From positions 62,001-126,000 of the forward strand of contig WOUR01000005.1 of NCBI GenBank assembly GCA_009772935.1: a DNA stretch of 64,000 nt, written 5' to 3'. Position 1 is the stretch's first letter; each line of letters starts with the position of its first letter. Source of the DNA: Rhodospirillaceae bacterium. GTDB taxonomy: Bacteria > Pseudomonadota > Alphaproteobacteria > Reyranellales > Reyranellaceae. The notes beneath the pieces are model-generated. The model saw only the letters and a list, made by a program, of their open reading frames with translations. It did not search any database and had not been told where the DNA came from. Positions 41,847 to 52,551 of the stretch are shown here, one piece after another. Position numbers and translations under genes: made by a program.

Positions 41847-42865
41847 TCCTCGATCTTCCGCCGTTTCGTCCGCGCTTCCCCTGGTGGGGCGGCGATCTGC
41901 AGACTTTGGCCAATTTCATAAGCCCGCCCCGGAAAGACCTGGCGCCGCACACGTCGGAAAGGCTGATCGTCGACTTGCGCGACGGAACAGGTGACCGTCT
42001 GGCCTGTACCCTGGACCGCCCTGTCGTGCCCGCCGAGGGGAAGCCCCTCACTATCCTCGTTCACGGACTGACCGGCTCGCAGGAGAGTTCCTACATGATC
42101 AGCATGGCCCGTTGCCTGCTGGATGCCGGCGAACGCGTCCTTCGGCTGAACCTGCGGGGCGCCGGACCGTCGCGCGCGACCTGTGGCGGACAATACTACG
42201 CCGGCCGCAGCCAGGATCTTCGCGCCCTGCTGGCGAACCTTCCCGCGAAGCTGAAAGCCGAGGGCGTGCGCGTCGTCGGCTATTCGCTGGGCGCAGCGAT
42301 GCTGCTGAAATATCTGGGAGAGGAGGGCGCGGCGGCTCCGCTGCTGGCCGCGGCGGCGGTCTGCGCGCCCATCGACCTGTCAGCGACCTGCCGCCGGATG
42401 CTCCAGCGCCGCAATTTCATCTACCACCGCCACCTGCTGGGTATGATGAAGACCGAGGCCACCGCACCGGGCGCACACCTTCAGGAGAGCGAGAGGTCGG
42501 CGATCCTCGGGTCCCATACCATCTGGGAATACGACGAGGTCTTCATTGCGCCCCGTCACGGCTTCGCCGGTGCGGAGGATTATTACGAACGCTGCAAGCC
42601 TGTTCGTTTCATGGGAGACATCCGTGTGCCGACCCTGGTGCTGGGCGCTCTGGACGATCCCTGGATTCCGGGTGCGCTGTATAGCGGCTACGAGTGGGCG
42701 GCCAACAAGGCGCTGCTGCCGCTGCTGCCGCTGTGGGGCGGCCATGTTGGATTCCACGGCTTGGGCAGCCGGCTTCCCTGGAGCGACCAGGCGGTGGCGA
42801 GATTTTTCGAGGCCAGGTCCGCGCACCCGACACCAAGCCTCACTCAGGACATGATGCGGCGCTGA
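41843..42865 (+). CDS. YheT-like alpha/beta hydrolase, second of tandem pair
   Basis: 340 residues, a clear paralogue of the preceding protein: both share LPPF.PRFPWWG.DLQT, APHTSER, LRLNLRGAGPSR, MLLKYLGEEG and GGHxGFH. The nucleophile elbow is GYSLGAAML (Gly to Ala relative to the first copy). It starts with GTG 41843 overlapping the upstream stop, so the two are translated together. The C-terminus carries an extra 20 or so residues. A tandem duplication followed by divergence is the simplest reading. Confidence 0.9.
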   Translation: MILDLPPFRPRFPWWGGDLQTLANFISPPRKDLAPHTSERLIVDLRDGTGDRLACTLDRPVVPAEGKPLTILVHGLTGSQESSYMISMARCLLDAGERVLRLNLRGAGPSRATCGGQYYAGRSQDLRALLANLPAKLKAEGVRVVGYSLGAAMLLKYLGEEGAAAPLLAAAAVCAPIDLSATCRRMLQRRNFIYHRHLLGMMKTEATAPGAHLQESERSAILGSHTIWEYDEVFIAPRHGFAGAEDYYERCKPVRFMGDIRVPTLVLGALDDPWIPGALYSGYEWAANKALLPLLPLWGGHVGFHGLGSRLPWSDQAVARFFEARSAHPTPSLTQDMMRR

Positions 42866-42903
42866 TCATTGGGCAAGCGAGACCATTGTGAGGATCTTCG
42901 GAG

Positions 42904-43047
42904 ATGGGTGAGGCAGAGCCATTGGCGATGATCGTGGGCGTGGCCTGTTCCCTCGTCGCACTCGTGCTGGCGTGGCGCGCCTATCGCGGCGCGTCGGAAG
43001 AGCAGGAGCGACGCAAGCGCGACCGCGAGGATCGCGACCGCCGCTAG
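42904..43047 (+). CDS. 47-residue single-pass membrane peptide
   Basis: Short frame MGEAEPLAMI followed by a hydrophobic helix (VGVACSLVALVLAWRAY) and a highly charged C-terminal tail (EEQERRKRDREDRDRR). The composition of one membrane segment plus a basic/acidic helix is typical of real small membrane proteins and not of chance translation. A GAGG lies about 11 bases upstream, so initiation is weak or uncertain. It follows the hydrolase pair by 38 bases and shares its CTAG stop with the convergent Nudix gene. Confidence 0.5.
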   Translation: MGEAEPLAMIVGVACSLVALVLAWRAYRGASEEQERRKRDREDRDRR

Positions 43048-43532
43048 GAGAGGACCAGTGGATCGGTGGGCGGGCCGTCGCGCAGCAGGGCGGGCAGGAG
43101 CGTTCCAAGGTCGAGTGGCTCGAAGCGGTCGGGCGAAGCGGCAATCTCGTTGGCGCTCCACCAGCGATGGCCCAACGTCCAGCTCCGTTCCTTTTCGTCG
43201 AGGCCCGACGTGTCGATCTCGCTGCGGTCCGTGCGCGCCAGGAAGAAGCGCTCCTTGTGGAGCACATCCTTGCCGCGCCAGCTCATGACGCGCTCGCGCG
43301 ACCATACCCATCGAGGCGGTCCGATCACCGGCAGCTTCGTTTCCTCGCCGGCCTCGCGCACCGCGGCCTGCAGGTAGTCCTCGCCCGGGTCGACCATGCC
43401 GCCGATCATCACCCAGAATGGATCGAAGAAGGGATTCGCCGGGTCGAAGACCTGGGGATCGTGGACGTTGAACAGGAACAGCCGGTCCTGCGGATCGAGC
43501 AGGATCAGGCGGGCCGAAGGACGTTCGATCAC
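43044..43532 (-). CDS. Nudix hydrolase
   Basis: About 162 residues. The Nudix box GMVDPGEDYLQAAV then REAGEETKL fits GX5EX7REUXEEXGU except that the final Gly is Lys. It hydrolyses a nucleoside diphosphate linked to another moiety; the substrate is unknown. I chose GTG 43532, 10 bases after the HemB stop, because it gives the usual start (IERPSARLILLD); an ATG at 43583 would overlap hemB by 41 bases. It is co-directional with hemB and probably co-transcribed. Confidence 0.88.
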   Translation of the reverse strand: MIERPSARLILLDPQDRLFLFNVHDPQVFDPANPFFDPFWVMIGGMVDPGEDYLQAAVREAGEETKLPVIGPPRWVWSRERVMSWRGKDVLHKERFFLARTDRSEIDTSGLDEKERSWTLGHRWWSANEIAASPDRFEPLDLGTLLPALLRDGPPTDPLVLS

Positions 43533-43542
43533 GGGCGCTGGA

Positions 43543-45781
<2,239 letters not shown>

Positions 45782-45785
45782 ATTT

Positions 45786-46853
45786 ATGTCCGAAGCTGAA
45801 ATCCTGTTCGACGTGAAGGACGGTCTGGGCGTCATGACGCTCAACCGCCCGAAGGTCCTCAACTCGCTGTCGCACGGCATCATCCTCGAGATGGAACGGG
45901 TGATGCCGGAGTGGGAGAAGGACCCATCCATCAAGGCCGTGGTCCTGCGCGGGGCCGGCGATCGCGCCTTCTCGGCCGGCGGGGACGTGGCCGGCCTCTA
46001 TCGCGAGATGCGGGACAATCCGTCGGGCACCCTGCGGCGCGACTTCTTCCGCGACGAGTACATCGTGAACCGTCGCATCTATCGCTACGCCAAGCCGTGG
46101 ATCTCTCTGATCGACGGGATCAACATGGGCGGCGGTGTCGGCCTTTCGGCCCACGGCTCGCATTCTGTGGTGACCGAGAAGTACCTCTTCGCCATGCCGG
46201 AGACGACGATCGGCCTGTTCCCCGATGTCGGCGGCGGCTATTTCCTGACACGCCTGCCGGGCGCTCTGGGGACCTTCCTCGCGCTCACCAGCTACCGCCT
46301 GAAGGCAGCGGATGCCGTCTGGGCCGGTATCGCGCACGCTTTCGTGCCGAGCGCGAAGATCGATGAACTGCAGGCGGCGCTGGGCGCGGCCGACCTGTCC
46401 GGCCCGCGCGCCGACGAGAAGGTCGATGCCGTCATCGCCCGCTTCCAGGCCGATGCCGGAGAGCAGACGCTGCCGGCGTTGATGCCGGAGATCGATCGCT
46501 GCTTCTCGGCCGAGACGCTGCAGGAAATCGTCGCCAATCTGAAGAAGTCGAACAGCGATTTTGCGCAGAAGCAGCTCGCCGCGCTCATGAAGCTGTCGCC
46601 GCTGTCGATGGCGATCACCCTGGAGCAGCTCAAGCGCTGCGCCAACCGGTCGTTCGAGGATACGATGACGATCGAGTACCGCATGTCGCAGCGCTGCATG
46701 CAGAAGGGCCACGACTTCTTCGAGGGCGTGCGCGCGCTGCTGATCGACAAGGACCAGAAGCCGCAATGGAATCCCCCGACGATCGAGGGCGTCACCCGAG
46801 CCCTGGTCGAGGAACATTTCAAGCCGGTGTCCAACGACCTCTTCTTCGACTGA
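45786..46853 (+). CDS. 3-Hydroxyisobutyryl-CoA hydrolase (enoyl-CoA hydratase family)
   Basis: 355-residue crotonase-fold protein, longer than ordinary enoyl-CoA hydratases and typical of HIBCH. Signature segments are AFSAGGDVAGLY, LIDGINMGGGVGLSAHGSH and FAMPETTIGLFPDVGGGYFL, which carries the catalytic Glu and Asp. It hydrolyses 3-hydroxyisobutyryl-CoA to the free acid, releasing toxic methacrylyl-CoA pressure. It sits between isobutyryl-CoA dehydrogenase and 3-hydroxyisobutyrate dehydrogenase. Confidence 0.93.
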   Translation: MSEAEILFDVKDGLGVMTLNRPKVLNSLSHGIILEMERVMPEWEKDPSIKAVVLRGAGDRAFSAGGDVAGLYREMRDNPSGTLRRDFFRDEYIVNRRIYRYAKPWISLIDGINMGGGVGLSAHGSHSVVTEKYLFAMPETTIGLFPDVGGGYFLTRLPGALGTFLALTSYRLKAADAVWAGIAHAFVPSAKIDELQAALGAADLSGPRADEKVDAVIARFQADAGEQTLPALMPEIDRCFSAETLQEIVANLKKSNSDFAQKQLAALMKLSPLSMAITLEQLKRCANRSFEDTMTIEYRMSQRCMQKGHDFFEGVRALLIDKDQKPQWNPPTIEGVTRALVEEHFKPVSNDLFFD

Positions 46854-46880
46854 GGCGGCAGCAACCAAACGGAGGAAACC

Positions 46881-47762
46881 ATGGCGAAGATCGCCTTCAT
46901 CGGTCTCGGCAACATGGGCGGCCCGATGGCCGCCAACCTGGCAAAGGCCCAGCATCACGTCGTGGCCTTCGACCTGTCGGACGCCGCAGTCAGTGCGGCG
47001 GTGGAGAAGGGGGCGCACAAGGCCGCCTCCGCCGCCGAGGCGGTGAAGGGCGCGGAGATCGTCGTCACCATGCTGCCGGCCGGCAAGCATGTTCGCGACG
47101 TCTATGAGAAGGACGTGCTGCCGAACGTCGCCAAGCGCACGCTCCTGATCGATTGTTCGACCATCGACGTCGAGAGCGCGCGCCACGTGGCGGCGCTGGC
47201 GGAAAAGGCCGGCATGGACATGGTCGACGCGCCGGTTTCGGGCGGCGTCGGCGGCGCCACTGCGGGCACGCTCACCTTCATGGTCGGTGGCAGCGAGGGG
47301 TCGTTCGCCAAGGCCAAGCCGATCCTTGAGAAGATGGGCAAGAACATCGTGCTCGCCGGCACCAGCGGCGGTGGCCAGGCCGCCAAGATCTGCAACAACA
47401 TGATTCTGGGCGTCTCGATGATCGCCGTCAGCGAGGCCTTCATGCTGGCGAAGCGCCTCGGCCTCGATGCACAGAAGCTGTTCGACGTGGCCTCCACCGC
47501 CTCCGGACAGTGCTGGTCGCTGACCAACTACTGCCCGGTGCCGGGCCCGGTGCCGACTTCACCGGCCAACCGTGACTACCAGCCGGGCTTCACGGCGGCG
47601 ATGATGCTGAAGGACCTGATGCTGGCCCAGCAGGCGGCCAACGCCGCCGGCGCCAGCACGCCGCTCGGCGCCGAAGCCGCCCAGCTCTTCAGCCTGTTCG
47701 TGAATTCGGGCAACGGCGCCAAGGACTTCTCCGGCATCGTGAAGATGCTGGACGGCAAGTGA
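46881..47762 (+). CDS. mmsB: 3-Hydroxyisobutyrate dehydrogenase
   Basis: 293 residues, NAD-dependent beta-hydroxyacid dehydrogenase. The Rossmann start IAFIGLGNMGGPMAANLAKA, substrate loop DAPVSGGVGGATAGTLTFM and catalytic lysine in GGGQAAKICNNMIL are as in MmsB. It forms methylmalonate semialdehyde in valine breakdown. A GGAGG precedes ATG 46881. The next enzyme, MmsA, is not in the window. Confidence 0.95.
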   Translation: MAKIAFIGLGNMGGPMAANLAKAQHHVVAFDLSDAAVSAAVEKGAHKAASAAEAVKGAEIVVTMLPAGKHVRDVYEKDVLPNVAKRTLLIDCSTIDVESARHVAALAEKAGMDMVDAPVSGGVGGATAGTLTFMVGGSEGSFAKAKPILEKMGKNIVLAGTSGGGQAAKICNNMILGVSMIAVSEAFMLAKRLGLDAQKLFDVASTASGQCWSLTNYCPVPGPVPTSPANRDYQPGFTAAMMLKDLMLAQQAANAAGASTPLGAEAAQLFSLFVNSGNGAKDFSGIVKMLDGK

Positions 47763-47769
47763 GGCGCGG

Positions 47770-48456
47770 ATGATCACGCTGTATGACCTCGCCTTCGAGG
47801 ACGACCGTCGCCCCAGCCCCTTCTGCTGGCGCACCAAATTCTCGCTGGCGCACAAGGGCCTCGACTTCACCAGCGTGCCGATGGGCTTCACGGAGAAGGA
47901 GAAGATCGCCTTCGCCGATTCCAGGACCGTGCCGGTGATCAAGGACGGCGAGAAGCCGGTCAAGGACAGCTGGGCGATCGCGGTCTATCTCGACGACATG
48001 TACCCGGAGAAGCTGCTGCTGAAGAGCGAGATGGGCCGCGCCTATGCGCGCTTCATCAACGGCTGGACGGACACGGTGGTCAATGCCGGGATCTTTCCGC
48101 TGATCATCGGCGACCTCTACGATCGCGTGCGGCCCGAGGACAAGGAATACATCGCGGAGTCTCGCGGCGCGCGCCTGGGCACGAAGGACTTCGCCTCGTT
48201 CCAGAAGCAGGCAAGGGAGAAGGGCCTGACGGCTTTTCGCGCGGCGCTCGAGCCGGCACGCCGGACGTTGCGCGAACAGAAGTTCCTGTCGGGTCCCGAG
48301 GCCGCCTATCCCGATTACATCCTCGCGGGCACCTTCATGTGGCCGCGCACGGTCAGCCCGCTCGAACTTCTGGAGAAGGATGACCCGGTGTATTCGTGGC
48401 GCGAGCGCATGCTCGACCTGTTCGACGGCATGGCCCGCAAGGCGAAGGCTGCCTGA
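47770..48456 (+). CDS. Glutathione S-transferase family protein (beta-etherase-like)
   Basis: 228 residues. The N-terminal thioredoxin-like domain carries RPSPFCWRTKFSLAHKGLDF and SRTVPVIKDGEKPVKDSWAI, the pattern of the LigE/LigF-like GST group. The all-alpha C-terminal domain follows (TAFRAALEPARRTLREQKFL). It is linked to the valine genes by 7 bases and to the MaoC gene by a TGATG overlap. A glutathione-dependent role in removing reactive methacrylyl-type thioesters is attractive but unproven. Confidence 0.88.
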   Translation: MITLYDLAFEDDRRPSPFCWRTKFSLAHKGLDFTSVPMGFTEKEKIAFADSRTVPVIKDGEKPVKDSWAIAVYLDDMYPEKLLLKSEMGRAYARFINGWTDTVVNAGIFPLIIGDLYDRVRPEDKEYIAESRGARLGTKDFASFQKQAREKGLTAFRAALEPARRTLREQKFLSGPEAAYPDYILAGTFMWPRTVSPLELLEKDDPVYSWRERMLDLFDGMARKAKAA

Positions 48457-48947
48457 TGCCGGAGACCGATACCAAGCCGTTCGACCCGGCCGACCATCGT
48501 TTCGGTCCGGCCCATTGGTTCGAGGATCTCGAAGTCGGCCAGAAGTTCTACATCAATTCGCGCACCCAGACGGAGGCGCTGTTCTCGGCCTTCCAGCTCG
48601 CGAGCGGCGACAATCATCCGATCCACTACGATCGCGAGTACTGCAAGGCCCTGGGGCACCGGGACATGCTGGCCCACGGGCTGCAGGTCGCCATCCAGGG
48701 CGCGGCCGGCGGCGGCATCTTCCCGCATTTCGTGGGCGAATCGCTGATCGGGTTCCTCGAACAGTCCTCGCGGTTCCTGAAGCCGGTCTATGTCGGCGAC
48801 ACGCTCTACCCGATGCTGCAGGTGACCGAGTTGAAGCCCGGACGCACCACCGGGGTCGCCGTGCTGAAGCTCACGATCCACAACCAGAAGGGCGAACTGG
48901 TGTGCGATGGCGAGCACAAGTATCTTTTGAAGAAGAAGCCGCAATAG
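48456..48947 (+). CDS. MaoC-like hotdog dehydratase
   Basis: 163-residue hotdog-fold protein. The core reads HWFEDLEVGQKFYINSRTQT, then FSAFQLASGDNHPIHYDREY (R-hydratase Asp and His region) and GHRDMLAHGLQVAIQGA. It probably hydrates or dehydrates an acyl-CoA or related thioester. The start ATG 48456 overlaps the GST stop (TGATG). It belongs to the plus-strand run that begins with isobutyryl-CoA dehydrogenase. Confidence 0.9.
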   Translation: MPETDTKPFDPADHRFGPAHWFEDLEVGQKFYINSRTQTEALFSAFQLASGDNHPIHYDREYCKALGHRDMLAHGLQVAIQGAAGGGIFPHFVGESLIGFLEQSSRFLKPVYVGDTLYPMLQVTELKPGRTTGVAVLKLTIHNQKGELVCDGEHKYLLKKKPQ

Positions 48948-48967
48948 GGACGGCAGGAGGAGAGAGC

Positions 48968-49252
48968 ATGATCGGCGTCATCGCGAAACTGACCATCAAG
49001 CCCGGCACGAACACCGACTTCGAGGCGACCATGAAGGCGCTCCAGGCCAAGGTTCATGCCGACGAGCCCGGCAACAAGCTCTATGCGCTGCACAAGACGG
49101 CCGACGGCAACGTCTATGTCATGCTGGAGCGCTACGAGGACCAGACGGCGCTGGAGGCCCATCGGGCTGCCCCGCACTTCAAGGAACTCGGCCGCAAGCT
49201 CGGCGACTATCTCGCCGGCCGCCCCGACGTTCAGGTGATGGAAGAGGTCTGA
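48968..49252 (+). CDS. ABM-domain protein (putative quinol monooxygenase)
   Basis: 94 residues, a single antibiotic-biosynthesis-monooxygenase (dimeric alpha-beta barrel) domain: MIGVIAKLTIKPGTNTDFEA, NKLYALHKTADGNVYVMLER, then YEDQTALEAHRAAPHF. Such proteins (YgiN type) act on quinones or serve unknown roles. It lies 20 bases after the MaoC gene with AGGAGG upstream, so it is probably the same transcript. Confidence 0.9.
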   Translation: MIGVIAKLTIKPGTNTDFEATMKALQAKVHADEPGNKLYALHKTADGNVYVMLERYEDQTALEAHRAAPHFKELGRKLGDYLAGRPDVQVMEEV

Positions 49253-49276
49253 GGGACCCAAGGGGCGAGTGAGCGC

Positions 49277-50344
49277 ATGGAAGGGCTTTTCCGCCGCCAT
49301 ACCAAGCCCGGCACGGCGCCCGGCACGTTGGCCGGGCGAGCGCCGGTTCCGGACGAGGCGCTCGATTTCACGCTGGTCGAATACACGTCGGACGACGTCG
49401 AGGTTCTGCACGAGGTGGAAGTGGACCAGTGCCGCTTTCATCTCGGCACGCCCGGCCATACCTGGATCGATGTGAGCGGTCGCCCGAGTTCCGAGATGCT
49501 GCGCAATCTCGGCATGGCGTTCAACCTGCATCCGCTGGCGCTGGAAGACGTCTTCCACGCCAACCAGCGCAGCAAGCTCGACCTGTACGACGGCCAGGGC
49601 TTCATCGTCCTGAACGATCCGGCCTACGAGGACTGCGTCCTGAAGAGCCAGCAGGTCAGCATCTTCTTCGGCGACAACTACGTCATCTCCTTCCACGACC
49701 TGAAGGCCGACATCTTCAAGCCGGTGCGCGATCGCCTGCAGACTGCGGGATCGCGGCTGCGCATGTTCGGCATCGACTATCTCGTCTATGCGCTGATCGA
49801 TCTGGTGGTCGACCGCAAGTTTCCGTTGATCGAGGCCCTGTCGACCCATCTCGAGGAGCTGGAGGAGGAGGCGCTCGACCATCCGACCAAGGACACGCTG
49901 GCGCACATCCATCAGGCGCGGCGGGCACTCGTCGCCTTCCATCGAATCCAGTGGGCCGAGCGCGAGACGGTGCTGGCGGTGATGCGGCCGGACGTGCCCT
50001 TCATCATGCCGGAGACGCGGACCTACCTGCGCGACTGCTTCGACCATGCCGTCGCCGTGCTCGACCTGGTCGAGAGCTACCGCGAAATGGCGAACGGCCT
50101 GATGGAAGTCTACCTCATGGACTCGTCCAACCGGATGTCGGAGGTCATGAAGACCATGGCGGTCATCACGGTGTTCTTCATGCCGCTGAGTTTCCTCGCC
50201 GGCATCTACGGCATGAACTTCGACCGCGACACCGGCAACATGCCCGAGCTCGGATGGAGATACGGCTACGATTTCTTCTGGGTGATGGTCGTGGTCATCG
50301 TGACGTCCATTTTCCTGTGGCTGAAGCGCAAACGCTGGATCTGA
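49277..50344 (+). CDS. corA: CorA-family magnesium/cobalt transporter
   Basis: 355 residues. A large cytoplasmic N-terminal domain (NLHPLALEDVFHANQRSKLD is a signature part) and a long helix lead to two C-terminal membrane segments. The pore motif YGMN appears in LAGIYGMNFDRDTGNMPEL, between the helices, and the basic C-terminus is WLKRKRWI. It forms a pentameric Mg2+ or Co2+ channel. It is 24 bases after the ABM gene; a functional link is not obvious. Confidence 0.96.
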   Translation: MEGLFRRHTKPGTAPGTLAGRAPVPDEALDFTLVEYTSDDVEVLHEVEVDQCRFHLGTPGHTWIDVSGRPSSEMLRNLGMAFNLHPLALEDVFHANQRSKLDLYDGQGFIVLNDPAYEDCVLKSQQVSIFFGDNYVISFHDLKADIFKPVRDRLQTAGSRLRMFGIDYLVYALIDLVVDRKFPLIEALSTHLEELEEEALDHPTKDTLAHIHQARRALVAFHRIQWAERETVLAVMRPDVPFIMPETRTYLRDCFDHAVAVLDLVESYREMANGLMEVYLMDSSNRMSEVMKTMAVITVFFMPLSFLAGIYGMNFDRDTGNMPELGWRYGYDFFWVMVVVIVTSIFLWLKRKRWI

Positions 50345-50351
50345 GGCTGCC

Positions 50352-51344
50352 ATGACCTACAGGATCTACGGCTCCGAACTGTCTCCGTATTCGGTGAAGG
50401 TCCGGTCCTTCTTCCGCTACAAGAAGCTGGACCACGAATGGATTCCGAGGTCGCCCGCGGTGCAGGCCGAGTTCCAGAAGTACGCCAAGCTGCCGCTCGT
50501 GCCGCTGGTCGTGACGCCGGAGGGCGAAGGCATCCAGGATTCGACGCCGATCCTCGAGCGCTTCGAGGCGTCGCAGCCCGACCCGTCCGTGACTCCCGCG
50601 GATCCCGCGCTCGCCTTCGTCTCCGCGCTTCTCGAGGAGTATGGCGACGAGTGGGGCAACAAATGGATGTTCCACTACCGCTGGCGCTACCAGCCGGACG
50701 TGTGGTCCACGGCCGAGCGCATCGCCCAGCAGATGATGGGCGCCCAGGGCACGCTCGCCGTGGCCCAGGCCCGCGCCGCCATCGCGAACCGCATGATGGG
50801 ACGGCTGGGGTTCGTGGGGTCGAACGAGAAGACCCAGCCCCTGATCGAAGCCTCGTTCGCCCGGGCGCTCTCCCTGATCGAGGCGCATCTGGCGTCGCGG
50901 CCCTACCTGCTGGGCGGCCGGCCCGCGATGGCCGATTTCGGCCTGTGGGGCCAGCTCTACGAGGCCGGGACCGATCCCACGCCGGGCGCAATAATGCGGG
51001 CCTCGGCACCGAAGGTGTTGGCGTGGCTGCAACGCATGCTTTCGCCCCGGGCGGAAGGAGACTTCGAGGCGCTTGCCACCCTTGCGCCGACCCTGATGCC
51101 GCTTCTCAGAGAGGAGGTGGGTGCGCTGTTCCTGCCGTGGTCGGCGGCCAATGCCGGCGCGATCGCGGCCGGCGAGAAGAGCTTCACGCTGAGCCTCGCC
51201 GGCGCGGAGTGGACGCAGGAGCCGCAGAAGTACCACGCGCGATCCCTGGCTGAGATCCGGCGCAAGTATGAGGCCGCAAAGGCTGCGGCCGGCCTCGAGC
51301 CGCTGCTGGCCGAGAGCGGCTGCCTGAAGGTTCTGGCGGGTTAG
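50352..51344 (+). CDS. Glutathione S-transferase family protein (extended C-terminus)
   Basis: 330 residues, about 100 longer than a usual GST. The N-terminal thioredoxin-like domain contains GSELSPYSVKVRSFFRYKKL and VPLVVTPEGEGIQDSTPIL. The alpha domain follows, with RPYLLGGRPAMADFGLWGQL being the typical N-capping and hydrophobic staple region. The extra C-terminal 90 residues (FTLSLAGAEWTQEPQKYHAR) are of unknown role. It follows CorA by 7 bases. Confidence 0.88.
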   Translation: MTYRIYGSELSPYSVKVRSFFRYKKLDHEWIPRSPAVQAEFQKYAKLPLVPLVVTPEGEGIQDSTPILERFEASQPDPSVTPADPALAFVSALLEEYGDEWGNKWMFHYRWRYQPDVWSTAERIAQQMMGAQGTLAVAQARAAIANRMMGRLGFVGSNEKTQPLIEASFARALSLIEAHLASRPYLLGGRPAMADFGLWGQLYEAGTDPTPGAIMRASAPKVLAWLQRMLSPRAEGDFEALATLAPTLMPLLREEVGALFLPWSAANAGAIAAGEKSFTLSLAGAEWTQEPQKYHARSLAEIRRKYEAAKAAAGLEPLLAESGCLKVLAG

Positions 51345-51366
51345 CCCGCGACGCCCGGTGATATTT

Positions 51367-51425
51367 CGAGCGCTCGACGAACCCCGCTACTCTGCCCTGC
51401 AAATATGAGGTTGTGCGCAACGTTG
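51367..51425. promoter_or_regulatory. Palindromes upstream of the amide-transporter operon
   Basis: The 94-base gap before the PotA-like gene holds a perfect 10-base palindrome CGAGCGCTCG (51367-51376). It also holds two overlapping ones, the imperfect 12-base GTTGTGCGCAAC (51410-51421) and the perfect CAACGTTG (51418-51425), just upstream of the start at 51439. They are candidate operator sites. No regulator is encoded beside them. Confidence 0.35.
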
Positions 51426-51438
51426 GCCGCTCATTAGG

Positions 51439-52551
51439 ATGCATATGGCAGCAGGCGGGGCAGAGTTGCGTACAGGCACCGGAAATGGCGAGCATGTCGG
51501 CGTTCACGAGCTGGTAAAGCGCTACGGTGATGTCGCGGCCGTGGACGGGGTGACGTTCGGTGTACGTACCGGAGAATTCCTTGCCCTGCTGGGCCCTTCG
51601 GGATCGGGCAAGACCACAGTCCTTATGAATATCGCGGGCTTCGATTTTCCTGACTCCGGTCGCATCGAGATTGGCGGACAGGACGTGACCTGGACGCCGT
51701 CCCACAAGCGCAACCTGGGGATGGTGTTCCAGCGCTACACCCTGTTCCCGCACATGACCGTGCTCGACAACATCGCATTTCCGCTCCGCATGAGGAGGAT
51801 CGGCCGGGCCGAGCGTGAGGAAAGGGCGCGCGCGGCCCTCAGGACGGTGCGCCTCGAAGGCTATGGCGAGCGCAAGCCCGCCCAGCTGTCGGGTGGCCAA
51901 CAGCAGCGCGTCGCGATGGCAAGGGCCGTCGTGTACAATCCTGAAGTGCTGCTGATGGACGAACCGCTGTCCGCGCTCGACAAGAATCTGCGAGAGGAGA
52001 TGCAGATCGAGATCAAGCATCTGCAGCGAGAGCTGGGCGTGACGGTGATCTTCGTTACCCACGACCAGACCGAGGCTCTCACCATGGCCGACCGCATCGC
52101 CGTGCTTGATCTCGGCAAGCTGCAGCAGCTCGACACGCCCAAGGCACTCTACGAGCAGCCCACCTCAGCCTTCGTCGCGGGTTTCATCGGCGAGACCAAT
52201 TTCTGGCCGGCCGTCGCGTCGGGCGACGCCGCGGCCGGAAGCGAGGTCGGCGTCACCCTCGAGGGAGGAGAGTGGGCAACCGTCACCGCCGCGGACGCCA
52301 TCCGGGGCGGGCAGAAGGTCAGGGTGGCGATCCGCCCCGAGAATATCCGCCTGTCCGGCGACGGAGCCGGCGTGCAGGCCACGGTCGAAGAGGCCATCTA
52401 TGCCGGCAGCGTTACGACGCTTCTGCTGCGCAGCAAGGGGCCGACGCTGCGCGTCCGGGTCGGCCCCGACGGTGCGCTGGGCGAGCCGACGCCGGGCACT
52501 CCCTTCACCTTGGTCTGGCAGACGCGCCACGCCCGCGCATACGCCGCATGA
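51439..52551 (+). CDS. Spermidine/putrescine-type ABC transporter ATP-binding protein (PotA-like)
   Basis: 370 residues. ATPase domain (Walker A GPSGSGKTT, signature LSGGQQQRVAMARAVV, Walker B VLLMDEPLSALDKNL, H-loop FVTHDQTEAL) plus a C-terminal TOBE/OB domain (AIRPENIRLSGDG). It opens a six-gene unit: ATPase, two permeases, binding protein and two enzyme subunits. The context points to import of an amide or amine that the enzyme then hydrolyses, not necessarily a polyamine. Starts at 51439 and 51445 are both possible. Confidence 0.94.
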   Translation: MHMAAGGAELRTGTGNGEHVGVHELVKRYGDVAAVDGVTFGVRTGEFLALLGPSGSGKTTVLMNIAGFDFPDSGRIEIGGQDVTWTPSHKRNLGMVFQRYTLFPHMTVLDNIAFPLRMRRIGRAEREERARAALRTVRLEGYGERKPAQLSGGQQQRVAMARAVVYNPEVLLMDEPLSALDKNLREEMQIEIKHLQRELGVTVIFVTHDQTEALTMADRIAVLDLGKLQQLDTPKALYEQPTSAFVAGFIGETNFWPAVASGDAAAGSEVGVTLEGGEWATVTAADAIRGGQKVRVAIRPENIRLSGDGAGVQATVEEAIYAGSVTTLLLRSKGPTLRVRVGPDGALGEPTPGTPFTLVWQTRHARAYAA

